From Streptomyces collinus (GTDB taxonomy: Bacteria > Actinomycetota > Actinomycetes > Streptomycetales > Streptomycetaceae), in the NCBI RefSeq assembly GCF_031348265.1, contig NZ_CP133771.1, positions 8,122,001 to 8,186,000 of the forward strand: DNA of 64,000 bases, in the 5' to 3' direction. Shown piece after piece: positions 36,437 to 44,094 of this stretch. The notes beneath the pieces are model-generated. The model made no database searches. It saw nothing but the letters and a program-made list of their open reading frames with translations, and had not been told where the DNA came from. Position 1 is the stretch's first letter. Each line of letters starts with the position of its first letter. The position numbers were made by a program, and so were the translations under genes.

Positions 36437-37939
36437 TCAGCGCCGGGTCCCCGTACCTATGAGGGTGCGCTCGTACGGATCGGGCAGCGCGCCCCGCACG
36501 TCCGTCGCGATGCCCGCGACGAGCTTCAGATGGACCAGCGGGATCACCGAGTCGGTGCCGAGGACCGCCGCCTCCGCCTTCATGGCGGCGTCCTGCCGCT
36601 CGGCGGTTCCGGACTCGGCCTGCGCGGCGGCGACCATCCTGTCCACGCTCTTGTCGCACAGGAACGACAGGTTGTTGGAGCCGTCGCAGGTGTAGTCGCT
36701 CGCGAGGACGGTGACCGGGTCGCCGGTGTCCAGCATCATGTTGCGGGAGAAGACCGCCGCGTCGAACTTGCCGTCCAGCAGGTCGCCTTCGAGCCGCGCG
36801 TACGTGCGGACCTCCAGCTTCACCTTGAACCCCGCCTTCCGCAGCTGCTGCTGGAGCACCTGGGCGGTCTCCGGCAGTTCGGGCCGGTCGCTGTAGGCGG
36901 CGAGGGTGATGCTCTCGCCGTCGGGGCGGGTCGCGCGCGCCCGCCCGGCCGGTTCGACGCGCTTGCCGGCCGCCCAGGTCAGGGCCGGACCGAACAGGCC
37001 CTGCGCGGGGACGGCGTACCCCTCGTAGGCGCCCTTGGCGATGACCGAGGTGTCGATCGCCTCCCGTGCGGCCGCCCGTAGCCCCGCGTCGGTGAAGGCG
37101 CCGGACCTGGTGTTGAGGTAAAGGCCGGTGTTGCGGGCGGTGTTGACCTCGTGGACGTCGTCCTCGTCGAGGGAGGCGACCTGGGCGACGGGCAGGGACT
37201 CGGCGATGTCGACCTGACCGGTGCGCAGGGCGTTGGCGCGGGCGGTGCCGTCGGAGACGAACCTGGCGGTGACGCCGGACGCCTGGGCCCGGCCGCCCCA
37301 GTAGTCGTCGAAACGGTCCAGCGTGGCGGCGGTGTCGCCGTCGATCCTGGTGAGCGCGAAGGGGCCGGTGGCGGTGCCGACGACGTTCACCGTGCCCTTC
37401 TTGTCGTACGCCTTGGGCGCGAACACCGCGAGGGACGGGTTCGACAGCCGCAGCGGCAGGACGGGGTCGGGTTCGGCGGTGACGACCCGGACGCGTTCGT
37501 CGTCCTCGGCCGTGGCGGTCAGCTTCACGCCGGAGAGTGCGGACGGTGCCGGGTCGGCCTTCCCGGCGGCCGTGAGGGCGTCGGCGACGGCCTCGGCGGT
37601 GACGACCCCGCCGTCCTGGAACGTCGCGTCCCGCAGCGTGAACACCCAGCTCCTGCCGCCGTTCTCACTGCTCCACGACTCGGCCAGTGCCGGTACCGCC
37701 GTGCCGTTGGCGTCCAGCCTGGTCAGCCCCTCGGTGACACCGAGCCGGGACAGGAGCATCGCGTCCTGGCCGTACGGCGAGTAGTTCTCGGTCGGGGCGA
37801 AGGGGAGGGCCACACGCAGGCGTGCACCGCCGGCGGCACCGTCGGCGGAGGCGGAGGAGTCGTCACCGGAGGAGGCGAAACAACCGGAGAGCAAGGGGAG
37901 CACGAACAGCCCGGCTGTGAGCCGGCGGGAGGTTCTCAT
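36437..37939 (-). CDS. NikA/DppA-type (SBP_bac_5) solute-binding lipoprotein
   Basis: 500 residues from ATG 37939, with a short signal and lipobox 'LPLLSGC' placing the lipidated Cys at residue 20. The SBP_bac_5 fold is marked by 'RLGVTEGLTRLDANGTAVPA', 'SWVFTLRDATFQDGGVVTAE', 'RFDDYWGGRAQASGV' and 'VLQQQLRKAGFKVKLEV'. The family binds peptides, nickel complexes or metal-metallophore complexes. No Shine-Dalgarno precedes the start; a -10-like TATACA sits just upstream, so a leaderless mRNA is possible. An in-frame ATG at 37963 overlaps the acetyltransferase stop (TGATG) and would instead allow coupling. A Zur-like dyad covers this region. Confidence 0.85.
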   Translation of the reverse strand: MRTSRRLTAGLFVLPLLSGCFASSGDDSSASADGAAGGARLRVALPFAPTENYSPYGQDAMLLSRLGVTEGLTRLDANGTAVPALAESWSSENGGRSWVFTLRDATFQDGGVVTAEAVADALTAAGKADPAPSALSGVKLTATAEDDERVRVVTAEPDPVLPLRLSNPSLAVFAPKAYDKKGTVNVVGTATGPFALTRIDGDTAATLDRFDDYWGGRAQASGVTARFVSDGTARANALRTGQVDIAESLPVAQVASLDEDDVHEVNTARNTGLYLNTRSGAFTDAGLRAAAREAIDTSVIAKGAYEGYAVPAQGLFGPALTWAAGKRVEPAGRARATRPDGESITLAAYSDRPELPETAQVLQQQLRKAGFKVKLEVRTYARLEGDLLDGKFDAAVFSRNMMLDTGDPVTVLASDYTCDGSNNLSFLCDKSVDRMVAAAQAESGTAERQDAAMKAEAAVLGTDSVIPLVHLKLVAGIATDVRGALPDPYERTLIGTGTRR

Positions 37940-37947
37940 AGTGTATA

Positions 37948-37962
37948 TGAATACCATTTTCA
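37948..37962. promoter_or_regulatory. Zur-like 7-1-7 dyad before the lipoprotein gene
   Basis: TGAATAC-C-ATTTTCA. Five of seven arm pairs match, and it resembles the Streptomyces Zur box (TGAAAATGATTTTCA form). On the gene strand it is followed by TATACA and then the ATG at 37939, so it would cover the core promoter of a leaderless transcript. This is a match by eye only, and it lies over the end of the upstream gene. Confidence 0.45.
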
Positions 37963-38499
37963 TCAAGTGAGCGGTATCTCGAAGTGAACCACCCCGCTGC
38001 CCCCGCCGGGCACGTCCTCCCGCTCGTCGCACACCGCCTTGCCCAGCGCCTTCCACGGGCCCAGAGCGCCGGGGGAGTGCGGGTACGTGTGCAGGTACAC
38101 GGACCGGTATCCGCCGTCGGCGCGGGCGAACTCCAGCAGGCCGTCCACGAGTTGCCGGGCCAGGCCGCGCCGCCGGTGCTCGGGGCGTACGTACACCCGC
38201 CGCAACTGCGCCGTCTCGCCCGAGGGGAACCGCTCGGCCAGCCAATGAGGGTTCGGCGGGTGCGCCGGGCCGCGAGCGTCCAGGGCCGCGGTGGCCGCCA
38301 CCGTTCCGTCCCGCTCGTCGACGGCGACCAGGAGGGTGTGCCGGGGTGGTGTGACGTAGAACGGCACCGGGTCGATGATGTCGGCGTGCCAGTGCGGCAC
38401 GTACCCGGTACCGAAGTCGCGGTACACGGCGTCGAGCATCACCGCCCGGGCCCCGTCGATGTCGGCCTCCGCGGCTTCCCTGATGCAGTACTCGTGCAT
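37963..38499 (-). CDS. GNAT acetyltransferase leading the metal-uptake operon
   Basis: 178 residues from ATG 38499; GTG 38505 is an alternative. GNAT features are 'CIREAAEADIDGARAVMLDA', 'QLRRVYVRPEHRRRGLARQL' (acetyl-CoA loop), and 'SVYLHTYPHSPGALGPWKAL'. It is rather His-rich in the first third ('PHWHADIIDP'). Its stop overlaps an in-frame ATG of the lipoprotein gene. There is no Shine-Dalgarno; a TATGAT -10 box ends exactly 6 nt before the ATG, suggesting a leaderless mRNA under a Nur-like palindrome. Substrate unknown; it could modify a metal-binding ligand, but this is speculation. Confidence 0.8.
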   Translation of the reverse strand: MHEYCIREAAEADIDGARAVMLDAVYRDFGTGYVPHWHADIIDPVPFYVTPPRHTLLVAVDERDGTVAATAALDARGPAHPPNPHWLAERFPSGETAQLRRVYVRPEHRRRGLARQLVDGLLEFARADGGYRSVYLHTYPHSPGALGPWKALGKAVCDEREDVPGGGSGVVHFEIPLT

Positions 38500-38516
38500 T
38501 TGCACATCATATGCAA
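38500..38516. promoter_or_regulatory. Nur-like palindrome over a leaderless promoter
   Basis: TTGCACATCATATGCAA: an 8-1-8 palindrome with one mismatched pair and TTGCA...TGCAA ends, as in the Streptomyces nickel regulator box TTGCAA-N5-TTGCAA. On the minus strand it contains TATGAT (38511-38506), a good -10, 17 bp from a weak -35 (CTGAAC, 38534-38529). The expected transcription start falls on the A of the ATG at 38499. A bound repressor would block this promoter completely. Confidence 0.55.
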
Positions 38517-38530
38517 GAGGATTCAGGGGT

Positions 38531-38923
38531 TCAGCCGGGGGCCGCCGGTGTGATGTGGCTCAGCACGCACAGCCAGCGGCCCTGCCGCCGCACGAACACG
38601 TCCGTCGTCCACTCGTCGGTGTCGTGGCGCTCGCCGTGGAAGTGGGCCGTGTTCGTCACCCGACCGGTCACCACGGCGGTGTCGCCGTAGACGCGGATCC
38701 GCGGATCGGTCCTGAGGTCCATCGCCGAGTGGGTGAGCGCGCCGGACTCGACGAGGGAGAGGAACTTCTCCTTGGGGTCGATCCCCGAATCGGAGACGAT
38801 GACCCATTCGTCCGCCATGAAGCCCGCGATCCGCGCGGGGTCGTTGGAGACGATCGCCTCGGCCCAGCCCTTCGCCAGGCGGGCGAGCCGAACGGTGTCT
38901 TCGGAATCGGGCTCTCGGTTCAT
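38531..38923 (-). CDS. SnoaL/NTF2-like protein (DUF4440 type)
   Basis: 130 residues forming one cone-shaped NTF2-like domain: N-terminal helices 'LARLAKGWAEAIVSNDPARI', 'FMADEWVIVSDSG', then strands 'RVYGDTAVVTGRVTNTA' and 'DVFVRRQGRWLCVLSHIT'. Members are small-molecule-binding or lyase-like proteins of mostly unknown substrate. It lies just upstream of the metal-uptake operon on the same strand. The leaderless promoter of that operon overlaps its stop, so they are probably separate units. Confidence 0.8.
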   Translation of the reverse strand: MNREPDSEDTVRLARLAKGWAEAIVSNDPARIAGFMADEWVIVSDSGIDPKEKFLSLVESGALTHSAMDLRTDPRIRVYGDTAVVTGRVTNTAHFHGERHDTDEWTTDVFVRRQGRWLCVLSHITPAAPG

Positions 38924-38969
38924 GTCGTCGACCGTGGCCGGGCCGGAACGGTGTGCGGGGGTGTCCGGA

Positions 38970-39767
38970 TCAGCTCACGGACGGGGTGAGCACCACGAAG
39001 TCGGCGCCGGCCGGGTCGAGGCAGACGGCGAGGCGGCCGACGCCCTCCATGTCCTCCGGGCCCATCTGTACGCTGCCGCCGTTCCCGCTGACCTCGGCCA
39101 CCGCGGCGTCGCAGTCCTCGACGGCGAAGACCGGGTGCCAGTACGGCCGCCCGCCCGTCGCGGCCAGGTCCTCCTTGCGGAGCTGCATCAGCCCGCCGTG
39201 CATCCGGTCCTCGGGGAGCCCGGAGGGGGTGATCAGGGTGTACGTGCCGGCGCCGCCCGGCAGCGGCATGTCGCTGAACCGCCAGTCGAAGAGGGCGCCG
39301 TAGAACTCCCGCGCACCCGCGGCGTCACTCGTGTACAGCTCGGTCCACGACAGCGAGCCCGGCTGGTCGACCAGCTCCAGGCCCTTGTTCGTGCCCGGCT
39401 GCCAGACGGCGAACTGGCCGCCCAGCGGGTCGCTGTACTGCGCCATCCGGCCCCAGTCGTCGAGGTCCATCGGGGCGACCCGCACGGTGCCGCCCGCCTG
39501 TTGCACGGCCTGCGTCGTGGCGTCCGCGTCGGAGACGCAGTAGTAGAGCATCCAGGCCGATCGCGCGCCCTCCTCGGTGAGCTTGCCGAGCCCGGCGACG
39601 ATCTTGCCGTCCTTCTTGAACATCCCGCCCTCGAAGTCCTCGCTCTCGCCCATGGACTCGTAGTCCCACCCGAGGACGGCGCCGTAGAAGGCTGCGGCGG
39701 CCGGGACGTCCGGAGCGCCCAGGTCGAGCCAGCAGGGGGAACCGGGGACGTACTCCGTCGTGATCAT
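38970..39767 (-). CDS. Two-domain VOC (glyoxalase-like) protein
   Basis: 265 residues from ATG 39767 (AAGGGAAG upstream). Two tandem VOC modules: 'PCWLDLGAPDVPAAAAFYGA' opens the first (about 5-125) and 'LSWTELYTSDAAGAREFYGA' the second (about 138-262), each ending in a 'DPLGGQFAVWQ' / 'DPAGADFVVLTP' strand. This is the 27-kDa-antigen/CFP30B-like architecture of actinobacteria. Some paralogues sequester antibiotics or catalyse glyoxalase-type reactions. No substrate can be named. Confidence 0.83.
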   Translation of the reverse strand: MITTEYVPGSPCWLDLGAPDVPAAAAFYGAVLGWDYESMGESEDFEGGMFKKDGKIVAGLGKLTEEGARSAWMLYYCVSDADATTQAVQQAGGTVRVAPMDLDDWGRMAQYSDPLGGQFAVWQPGTNKGLELVDQPGSLSWTELYTSDAAGAREFYGALFDWRFSDMPLPGGAGTYTLITPSGLPEDRMHGGLMQLRKEDLAATGGRPYWHPVFAVEDCDAAVAEVSGNGGSVQMGPEDMEGVGRLAVCLDPAGADFVVLTPSVS

Positions 39768-39878
39768 GGCGATGCTTCCCTTCGGCGGGTCCTGTGTGCC
39801 CAGCGTGACACCGGGCACCGGTCATCGCCTGTCGGCCGCTGTCCGTTCGGGGGACCCCGCACGGATACCGGGGCGGCC

Positions 39879-40703
39879 TCAGTGGACGGACAGTCCGCCG
39901 TCGACGAAGAGGGACTGCCCGGTGACGTAGGCGGACGCGGCACTCGCCAGGAAGACCGCCGCGCCCGCGAAGTCACCGGCGAGGCCGTTGCGCCCGATCA
40001 TCGTGCGGGCGGCGAGGGCGGCCACCTTCTCCGGGTCCGACGACAGCCGCGCGTTGAGCGGTGTCATGACGAACCCCGGCACGAGGACGTTGCAGGTGAC
40101 GCCGCGCGGCGACCACGCCTCGGCCTGGGAGCGCGCCAGTGCCTCCAGGGCGCCCTTGGAGGCACCGTAGGCGCCGCTCTGGACGAACGCCCGATGCGCC
40201 TGCTGCGAGCTGATGTGGATGATCCGTCCGTACCCGCGCTCCGCCATGCCGGGGCCGAAGCGCTGCCCCAGCAGGAACGGGGCCTCCAGGTTGACGGCCA
40301 TCGTGGCGTCCCAGACGTCCTCGCCCAGCTCGTCCATCGGCGGACGCAGGTTGATCCCGGCGCTGTTGACGAGGATGCCGGGCTCCCCGAAGGCCTCGAC
40401 CGCGCGCTCCGCCGCCGTCCGCACGCCCTCGCGGGTGCTCAGGTCCGCGCTGACCCACGCGGCGCGGCAGCCCTCGGCCGTCAGTTCCCCGACCGTCGCC
40501 GTCAGCCCGGCCTCGCCGCGGGCCACGACCACCACACTCGCCCCGGCACGCGCGAGGGCGCCGGTGATGGCGCGCCCGATGCCGGAGCTGCCGCCCGTGA
40601 CCACCGCGACCCGGCCCTCCAGGGAGAACAGTTCGGAAAGGTAGGCCTGTGCGGCCGGGGGCGGCGGAGTCGGCTGTGCCGGGGGAACGGGCTGTGTCGT
40701 CAT
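39879..40703 (-). CDS. Short-chain dehydrogenase/reductase
   Basis: 274 residues from ATG 40703, with a Pro-rich N-terminal tail. Classical SDR motifs: 'VAVVTGGSSGIGRAITGALA' (cofactor loop TGxxxGIG), 'NSAGI' (NAG), catalytic Ser in 'IIHISSQQAH', and 'YGASKGALEAL' (YxxxK). The sequence 'VVVARG' at the second strand suggests NADP(H). It is divergent from the DUF4396 gene with only 53 bp between, and a CsoR-type box sits in that gap, so copper control in both directions is possible. Substrate unknown. Confidence 0.87.
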   Translation of the reverse strand: MTTQPVPPAQPTPPPPAAQAYLSELFSLEGRVAVVTGGSSGIGRAITGALARAGASVVVVARGEAGLTATVGELTAEGCRAAWVSADLSTREGVRTAAERAVEAFGEPGILVNSAGINLRPPMDELGEDVWDATMAVNLEAPFLLGQRFGPGMAERGYGRIIHISSQQAHRAFVQSGAYGASKGALEALARSQAEAWSPRGVTCNVLVPGFVMTPLNARLSSDPEKVAALAARTMIGRNGLAGDFAGAAVFLASAASAYVTGQSLFVDGGLSVH

Positions 40704-40726
40704 GGCGGTCAACTCTAGGTCGCATC

Positions 40727-40745
40727 TATACCCCCTAGGGGTATA
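40727..40745. promoter_or_regulatory. CsoR-type copper operator
   Basis: TATACCCCCTAGGGGTATA: 8-bp arms (TATACCCC / GGGGTATA) around CTA, matching the actinobacterial CsoR copper operator (ATACCCCCTAGGGGTAT) exactly. It abuts a -10 TATAGT (40744-40749), 7 nt before the DUF4396 ATG, and overlaps a possible minus-strand -10 (TATAGA) for the SDR gene. Cu(I)-loaded CsoR releases such sites, so transcription should rise with copper. Confidence 0.85.
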
Positions 40746-40756
40746 TAGTCGATGTC

Positions 40757-41233
40757 ATGGACCACACCGCTCATGAACCCGGAAAGCATGCGCACGGGAC
40801 CGCGTCCTGGGGAACCGCCGTCAAGGCGACCCTGCACTGTCTGACCGGATGCGCGATCGGCGAGATCCTCGGCATGGTGATCGGCACGTCGCTGGGCTGG
40901 GCCAACGTGCCCACCATGGTCCTGGCGATCGGGCTCGCGTTCCTCTTCGGCTACTCGTTCACCCTGTTCGCCGTCCTGCGGTCCGGCGTCGGCCTCAAGA
41001 CCGCGATCAGGATCGCCCTCGCCGCGGACACGGTCTCGATCGCGGTGATGGAACTCGTGGACAACGCGATCATCGCGCTCACCCCGGGTGCGATGGACGC
41101 CCATCTGTCGGACGGTCTCTTCTGGTCCGCGCTCCTGGGCGGCTTCGCGGTCGCCTTCCTGATCACGACCCCGGTCAACAAGTGGATGATCGGCCGCGGC
41201 AGGGGGCACGCCGTGGTGCACGCCCACCACTGA
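40757..41233 (+). CDS. DUF4396 membrane protein, CsoR-controlled
   Basis: 158 residues with a His-containing N-terminal tail ('MDHTAHEPGKHAHG') and His-rich end ('GHAVVHAHH'). About four membrane segments, the first containing paired cysteines ('LHCLTGCAIGEILGMVIG'). DUF4396 proteins are uncharacterised. The exact CsoR box upstream and the Cys/His/Met content point to a copper transport or tolerance role. There is no Shine-Dalgarno; the -10 TATAGT lies 7 nt before the ATG, so the mRNA is probably leaderless. Function is inferred from regulation. Confidence 0.82.
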   Translation: MDHTAHEPGKHAHGTASWGTAVKATLHCLTGCAIGEILGMVIGTSLGWANVPTMVLAIGLAFLFGYSFTLFAVLRSGVGLKTAIRIALAADTVSIAVMELVDNAIIALTPGAMDAHLSDGLFWSALLGGFAVAFLITTPVNKWMIGRGRGHAVVHAHH

Positions 41234-41238
41234 CGCGC

Positions 41239-41254
41239 TGTCACCCGCGTGACA
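41239..41254. terminator. Small hairpin between convergent genes
   Basis: TGTCAC-CCGC-GTGACA, a perfect 6-bp stem with a 4-nt loop located between the DUF4396 stop and the convergent winged-helix stop. There is no T-run, so termination is only a possibility. Confidence 0.35.
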
Positions 41255-41256
41255 CC

Positions 41257-42396
41257 TCAGCCCTTGAGCAGGCGAACCCGGCCGTCGGGGAGTTTCGGCC
41301 ACCAGTGGTGGTAGCGGCGGTAGACCTCGGGGTCGCGGCCGGCCAGCAGCGCCGTCAGCGACGCGGCCTCCGCGGCGAGCCCGTCCCACACGGCGCCCGG
41401 CAGCTCGTGGAACGCCGTGGCCTCGACACCGCCGTCGACCGCGCGCCACACACCGGCGACCCGGCCGTCCACCAGCAGCGTGGGCAGCACGTCGCCGTTC
41501 ACCCGGATCACCAGACGGCGGTACGCCGGGGGAATCACGCGGCTGCGGTCGGCGTGGGCCAGCAGGACGCTGTCCCACATGGCCATGAGCCGGGGCGGCG
41601 CCGGCGTGTCCGCCGGCGGGCGCGAGGCACCCGGTACGTCGTACAGGACGGTCCCGTCGGGCCCCCGGAGCTGCTCCACCCTGTCGTCCAGGGCGAGCAG
41701 TGCACGGCGTACAGGGGCCCGCGGCACCATGGCGAACTGCGCGACGTCCGCCACGGAGGCGGGCCCGAAGCCCGCCAGACAGCGCAGGACGAGGTGGCGC
41801 AGCGCCTCCGCCACCGTCTCGCGCCCTTCGGGGACCGGGCCGGTCCGCGCCGCGACGAACGACGACCGGGCGCCGAACGACCACGGTCCGCCGGTCGGGA
41901 CGTGGAGCAGCGGCGCGTACGCCTTGAGTCCCCACCACGCGCCGGCCTTCTTCTCCTCGCCGACCCGCTCCGCCAGCCAGTCCTGCACCTCGGCGGCCGT
42001 CCGGGGCCGGTCCGCGAAGTCCAGCAACCCGGGGACGAGCGCCTCGCCGTCGGCCGCCGTGAGCCCGGCGGCGGCGAAGCGGTACCCGAGCCGTGAGGCG
42101 TACAGCGTCTGCTGCATCGCCTCGCGGAACACCCGGTGGTCGTCCGCGTGGACCGCGTGCAACGTGATCCGCATCAGGGTCGCCTTGACCACCGCGCGCT
42201 CCGCGAACGCCGCGTCCAGCTCGGCCGGCGCGAACCCGGCCAGCCGGTTCCACAACGCCACGTACGGCGAAGCGGCATGCTGCGCCTGCAGCGCCACCAC
42301 ACGCCGCACCGCCTCCCCGGCCTCCATCACCTCCCGCCCCAGCAGCAACTGGCGCCCGAGAGTGGCCCGATTGAGCTCCTGCGCGGTGATGTCCAC
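41257..42396 (-). CDS. Winged-helix DNA-binding protein of the AlkZ/HTH_42 family
   Basis: 379 residues. The family layout is visible: 'ELNRATLGRQLLLGR', 'RRVVALQAQHAASPYVALWN', 'VVKATLMRITLHAVHADDH', and late 'RRLVIRVNGDVLPTLLVDGR', 'VAGVWR'. AlkZ relatives are DNA glycosylases that unhook interstrand crosslinks using a QxQ or HxQ motif; here 'ALQAQHA' supplies Q-x-Q. Most actinobacterial members are uncharacterised and some protect producers from their own DNA-damaging products. No such biosynthetic cluster is present here. Single gene. Confidence 0.8.
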   Translation of the reverse strand: MDITAQELNRATLGRQLLLGREVMEAGEAVRRVVALQAQHAASPYVALWNRLAGFAPAELDAAFAERAVVKATLMRITLHAVHADDHRVFREAMQQTLYASRLGYRFAAAGLTAADGEALVPGLLDFADRPRTAAEVQDWLAERVGEEKKAGAWWGLKAYAPLLHVPTGGPWSFGARSSFVAARTGPVPEGRETVAEALRHLVLRCLAGFGPASVADVAQFAMVPRAPVRRALLALDDRVEQLRGPDGTVLYDVPGASRPPADTPAPPRLMAMWDSVLLAHADRSRVIPPAYRRLVIRVNGDVLPTLLVDGRVAGVWRAVDGGVEATAFHELPGAVWDGLAAEAASLTALLAGRDPEVYRRYHHWWPKLPDGRVRLLKG

Positions 42397-42539
42397 GCCG
42401 TGGATTCTGCCGCGGCCCCACCGGAGCCACCGGCTCCACGGCAGTGTCCTGGATCACATGGCTCGGATTGAGTGCCCGGCCGGGCGGATGTCCGTACTCA
42501 TGGGTGTGGGGGCGGGGCCGGATGCGAGGATGAGGCGCC

Positions 42540-43193
42540 ATGACAGTCGGGTGGTGTGCTCGCGCGATACGGGCCGCGGTGTTCGCGGCCGTCTGTGTCG
42601 TGCTCGCCGCCCTGGGACACGTCATGATGTCCGGCGACCACGTGCCCCCCTCGACACTGCTGGCCGGCTGGGTCGTGACGGGCGCGGCGGGCTGGTGCCT
42701 CGCGGGCCGCGAGCGCGGGCTGGGCCTGGTCGTCGGCGTCGCCGTGGCCGTCCAGACGACGCTGCACTCGGCGTTCTCACTCGGCCCGCCGGCGCCTTCC
42801 GCACCAGGGGCCCACTCCACGGACATGCCGTCCATGAGTCATGGCATGGGATCCATGAGCCACGACATGGGTGCGGGCGCCATGGAGGCCGTGTCCCCGC
42901 ACGCGGGGCACGTCCCCGGCGGTGACTCGTCCCTCGGCATGCTCGCCGCCCACCTCCTGGCCGCGCTGCTGTGCGGTCTGTGGCTGGGCCACGGGGAGCG
43001 GGCCGCCTTCCGGCTGCTGCGTGCCGTGGGCAGCCGGCTCGCCGCGCCGCTGCGGCTGCTGTTCGCCCTGCCCGTACCGCCGCCCCCGCCCGTGCGCCGG
43101 CGGCGACGGCCGGCGAACCGCTCGCCGCGCCGCCTCCTTCTCGTCCACGCGATCACCACCCGGGGACCACCCGCGGGGGCCGCTGCCGCCTGA
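42540..43193 (+). CDS. Met/His-rich membrane protein, putative copper-related
   Basis: 217 residues. Four membrane segments (about 10-28, 38-56, 61-80, 131-150). Between the third and fourth is an external loop rich in Met and His (residues 92-125: HSTDMPSMSHGMGSMSHDM, then HAGH), a pattern typical of Cu(I)/Ag(I) binding. The C-terminal 55 residues are cytoplasmic, Arg/Pro-rich. I recognise no named family. A GAGG lies before the ATG. It precedes an ECF sigma gene by 214 bp on the same strand, so it may be that factor's membrane sensor or target. Confidence 0.72.
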   Translation: MTVGWCARAIRAAVFAAVCVVLAALGHVMMSGDHVPPSTLLAGWVVTGAAGWCLAGRERGLGLVVGVAVAVQTTLHSAFSLGPPAPSAPGAHSTDMPSMSHGMGSMSHDMGAGAMEAVSPHAGHVPGGDSSLGMLAAHLLAALLCGLWLGHGERAAFRLLRAVGSRLAAPLRLLFALPVPPPPPVRRRRRPANRSPRRLLLVHAITTRGPPAGAAAA

Positions 43194-43407
43194 AGGCAGC
43201 AGGTGCCGACCGGGGCAGCCCCTGTGCGCCCCGGCAGCGGCCGTACCCCTGTGCCTGCGCGTACCCGGGAGGTCACTCCTCCCGCCGCGCGGTACGGGCA
43301 CGCCCGCGCCCCCCGCTCACCGGACCGCGCACCCACGCACGCACGTCTGACCTCACGGCCTGCCTGCTCGCGTCCTCGCGGTCCCGGAACCCCGACAAGG
43401 ACATCAG

Positions 43408-44019
43408 GTGATCACTCCTGCCCTGCCGCTTCCGCACGACAGATCGGCGTCGGCCGACGCGTCGATAACCGCCTGGGCGCTGGCCGCCCGCGGCGGCGAC
43501 TCCGCGGCCGTCGACCACTTCGTGCGCGCCCTGCACCGTGACGTCATCCGGTACGTCGCCCATCTGTGCGCCGACCCGCAGGCGGTGGACGATCTGGCGC
43601 AGGATACGTTCCTGCGGGCGCTCGGCAGCCTGCACCGGTTCGAGGGCCGTTCCTCGGCGCGGACCTGGCTGCTGGCGATCGCCCGGCGCGCGGTGGCCGA
43701 CAGCATCCGCTGCACCGCCGTACGCCCCCGCCCGGCCGACCTGCCGGACTGGGAACCGGCGGCCGAACTCGCCCAGCCGCGCGGTCTGCCCGGCTTCGAC
43801 GACGGCGTGGCGCTGATGGAGCTGCTGGCCGGGCTGCCGGACGAACGCCGCGAGGCGTTCGTCCTCACACAGCTGCTCGGCCTGCCCTACGCGGAGGCCG
43901 CCGCGCTGAGCAACTGCCCCGTCGGCACGGTCCGTTCCCGCGTCGCCCGCGCCCGGGCGACACTCCTCGCCCTGCTCGCCGCGGCCGAGGAACCGGACCC
44001 CGTTCTCGCCGCGGCCTGA
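43408..44019 (+). CDS. ECF-type RNA polymerase sigma factor
   Basis: 203 residues starting GTG. Region 2 is 'VIRYVAHLCADPQAVDDLAQ' and 'DTFLRALGSLHRFEGRSSAR' with 'TWLLAIARRAVADSIR'. Region 4 is 'ELLAGLPDERREAFVLTQLL' and 'GLPYAEAAALSNCPVGTVRS' with 'RVARARATLL'. The overall size and motifs recall the SigC-like ECF group. No classical zinc anti-sigma gene follows; the Met/His-rich membrane protein upstream is the only candidate partner. A GGAAC at 43386-43390 hints at an ECF -35, but no convincing -10 follows. Confidence 0.9.
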   Translation: MITPALPLPHDRSASADASITAWALAARGGDSAAVDHFVRALHRDVIRYVAHLCADPQAVDDLAQDTFLRALGSLHRFEGRSSARTWLLAIARRAVADSIRCTAVRPRPADLPDWEPAAELAQPRGLPGFDDGVALMELLAGLPDERREAFVLTQLLGLPYAEAAALSNCPVGTVRSRVARARATLLALLAAAEEPDPVLAAA

Positions 44020-44094
44020 CACCCGTCGGCAACCGCACGGTGCCCGCCGCCTCTGCCCGGCGGGCACCGGCCGGTGAACGGCCGCCCGACATGC

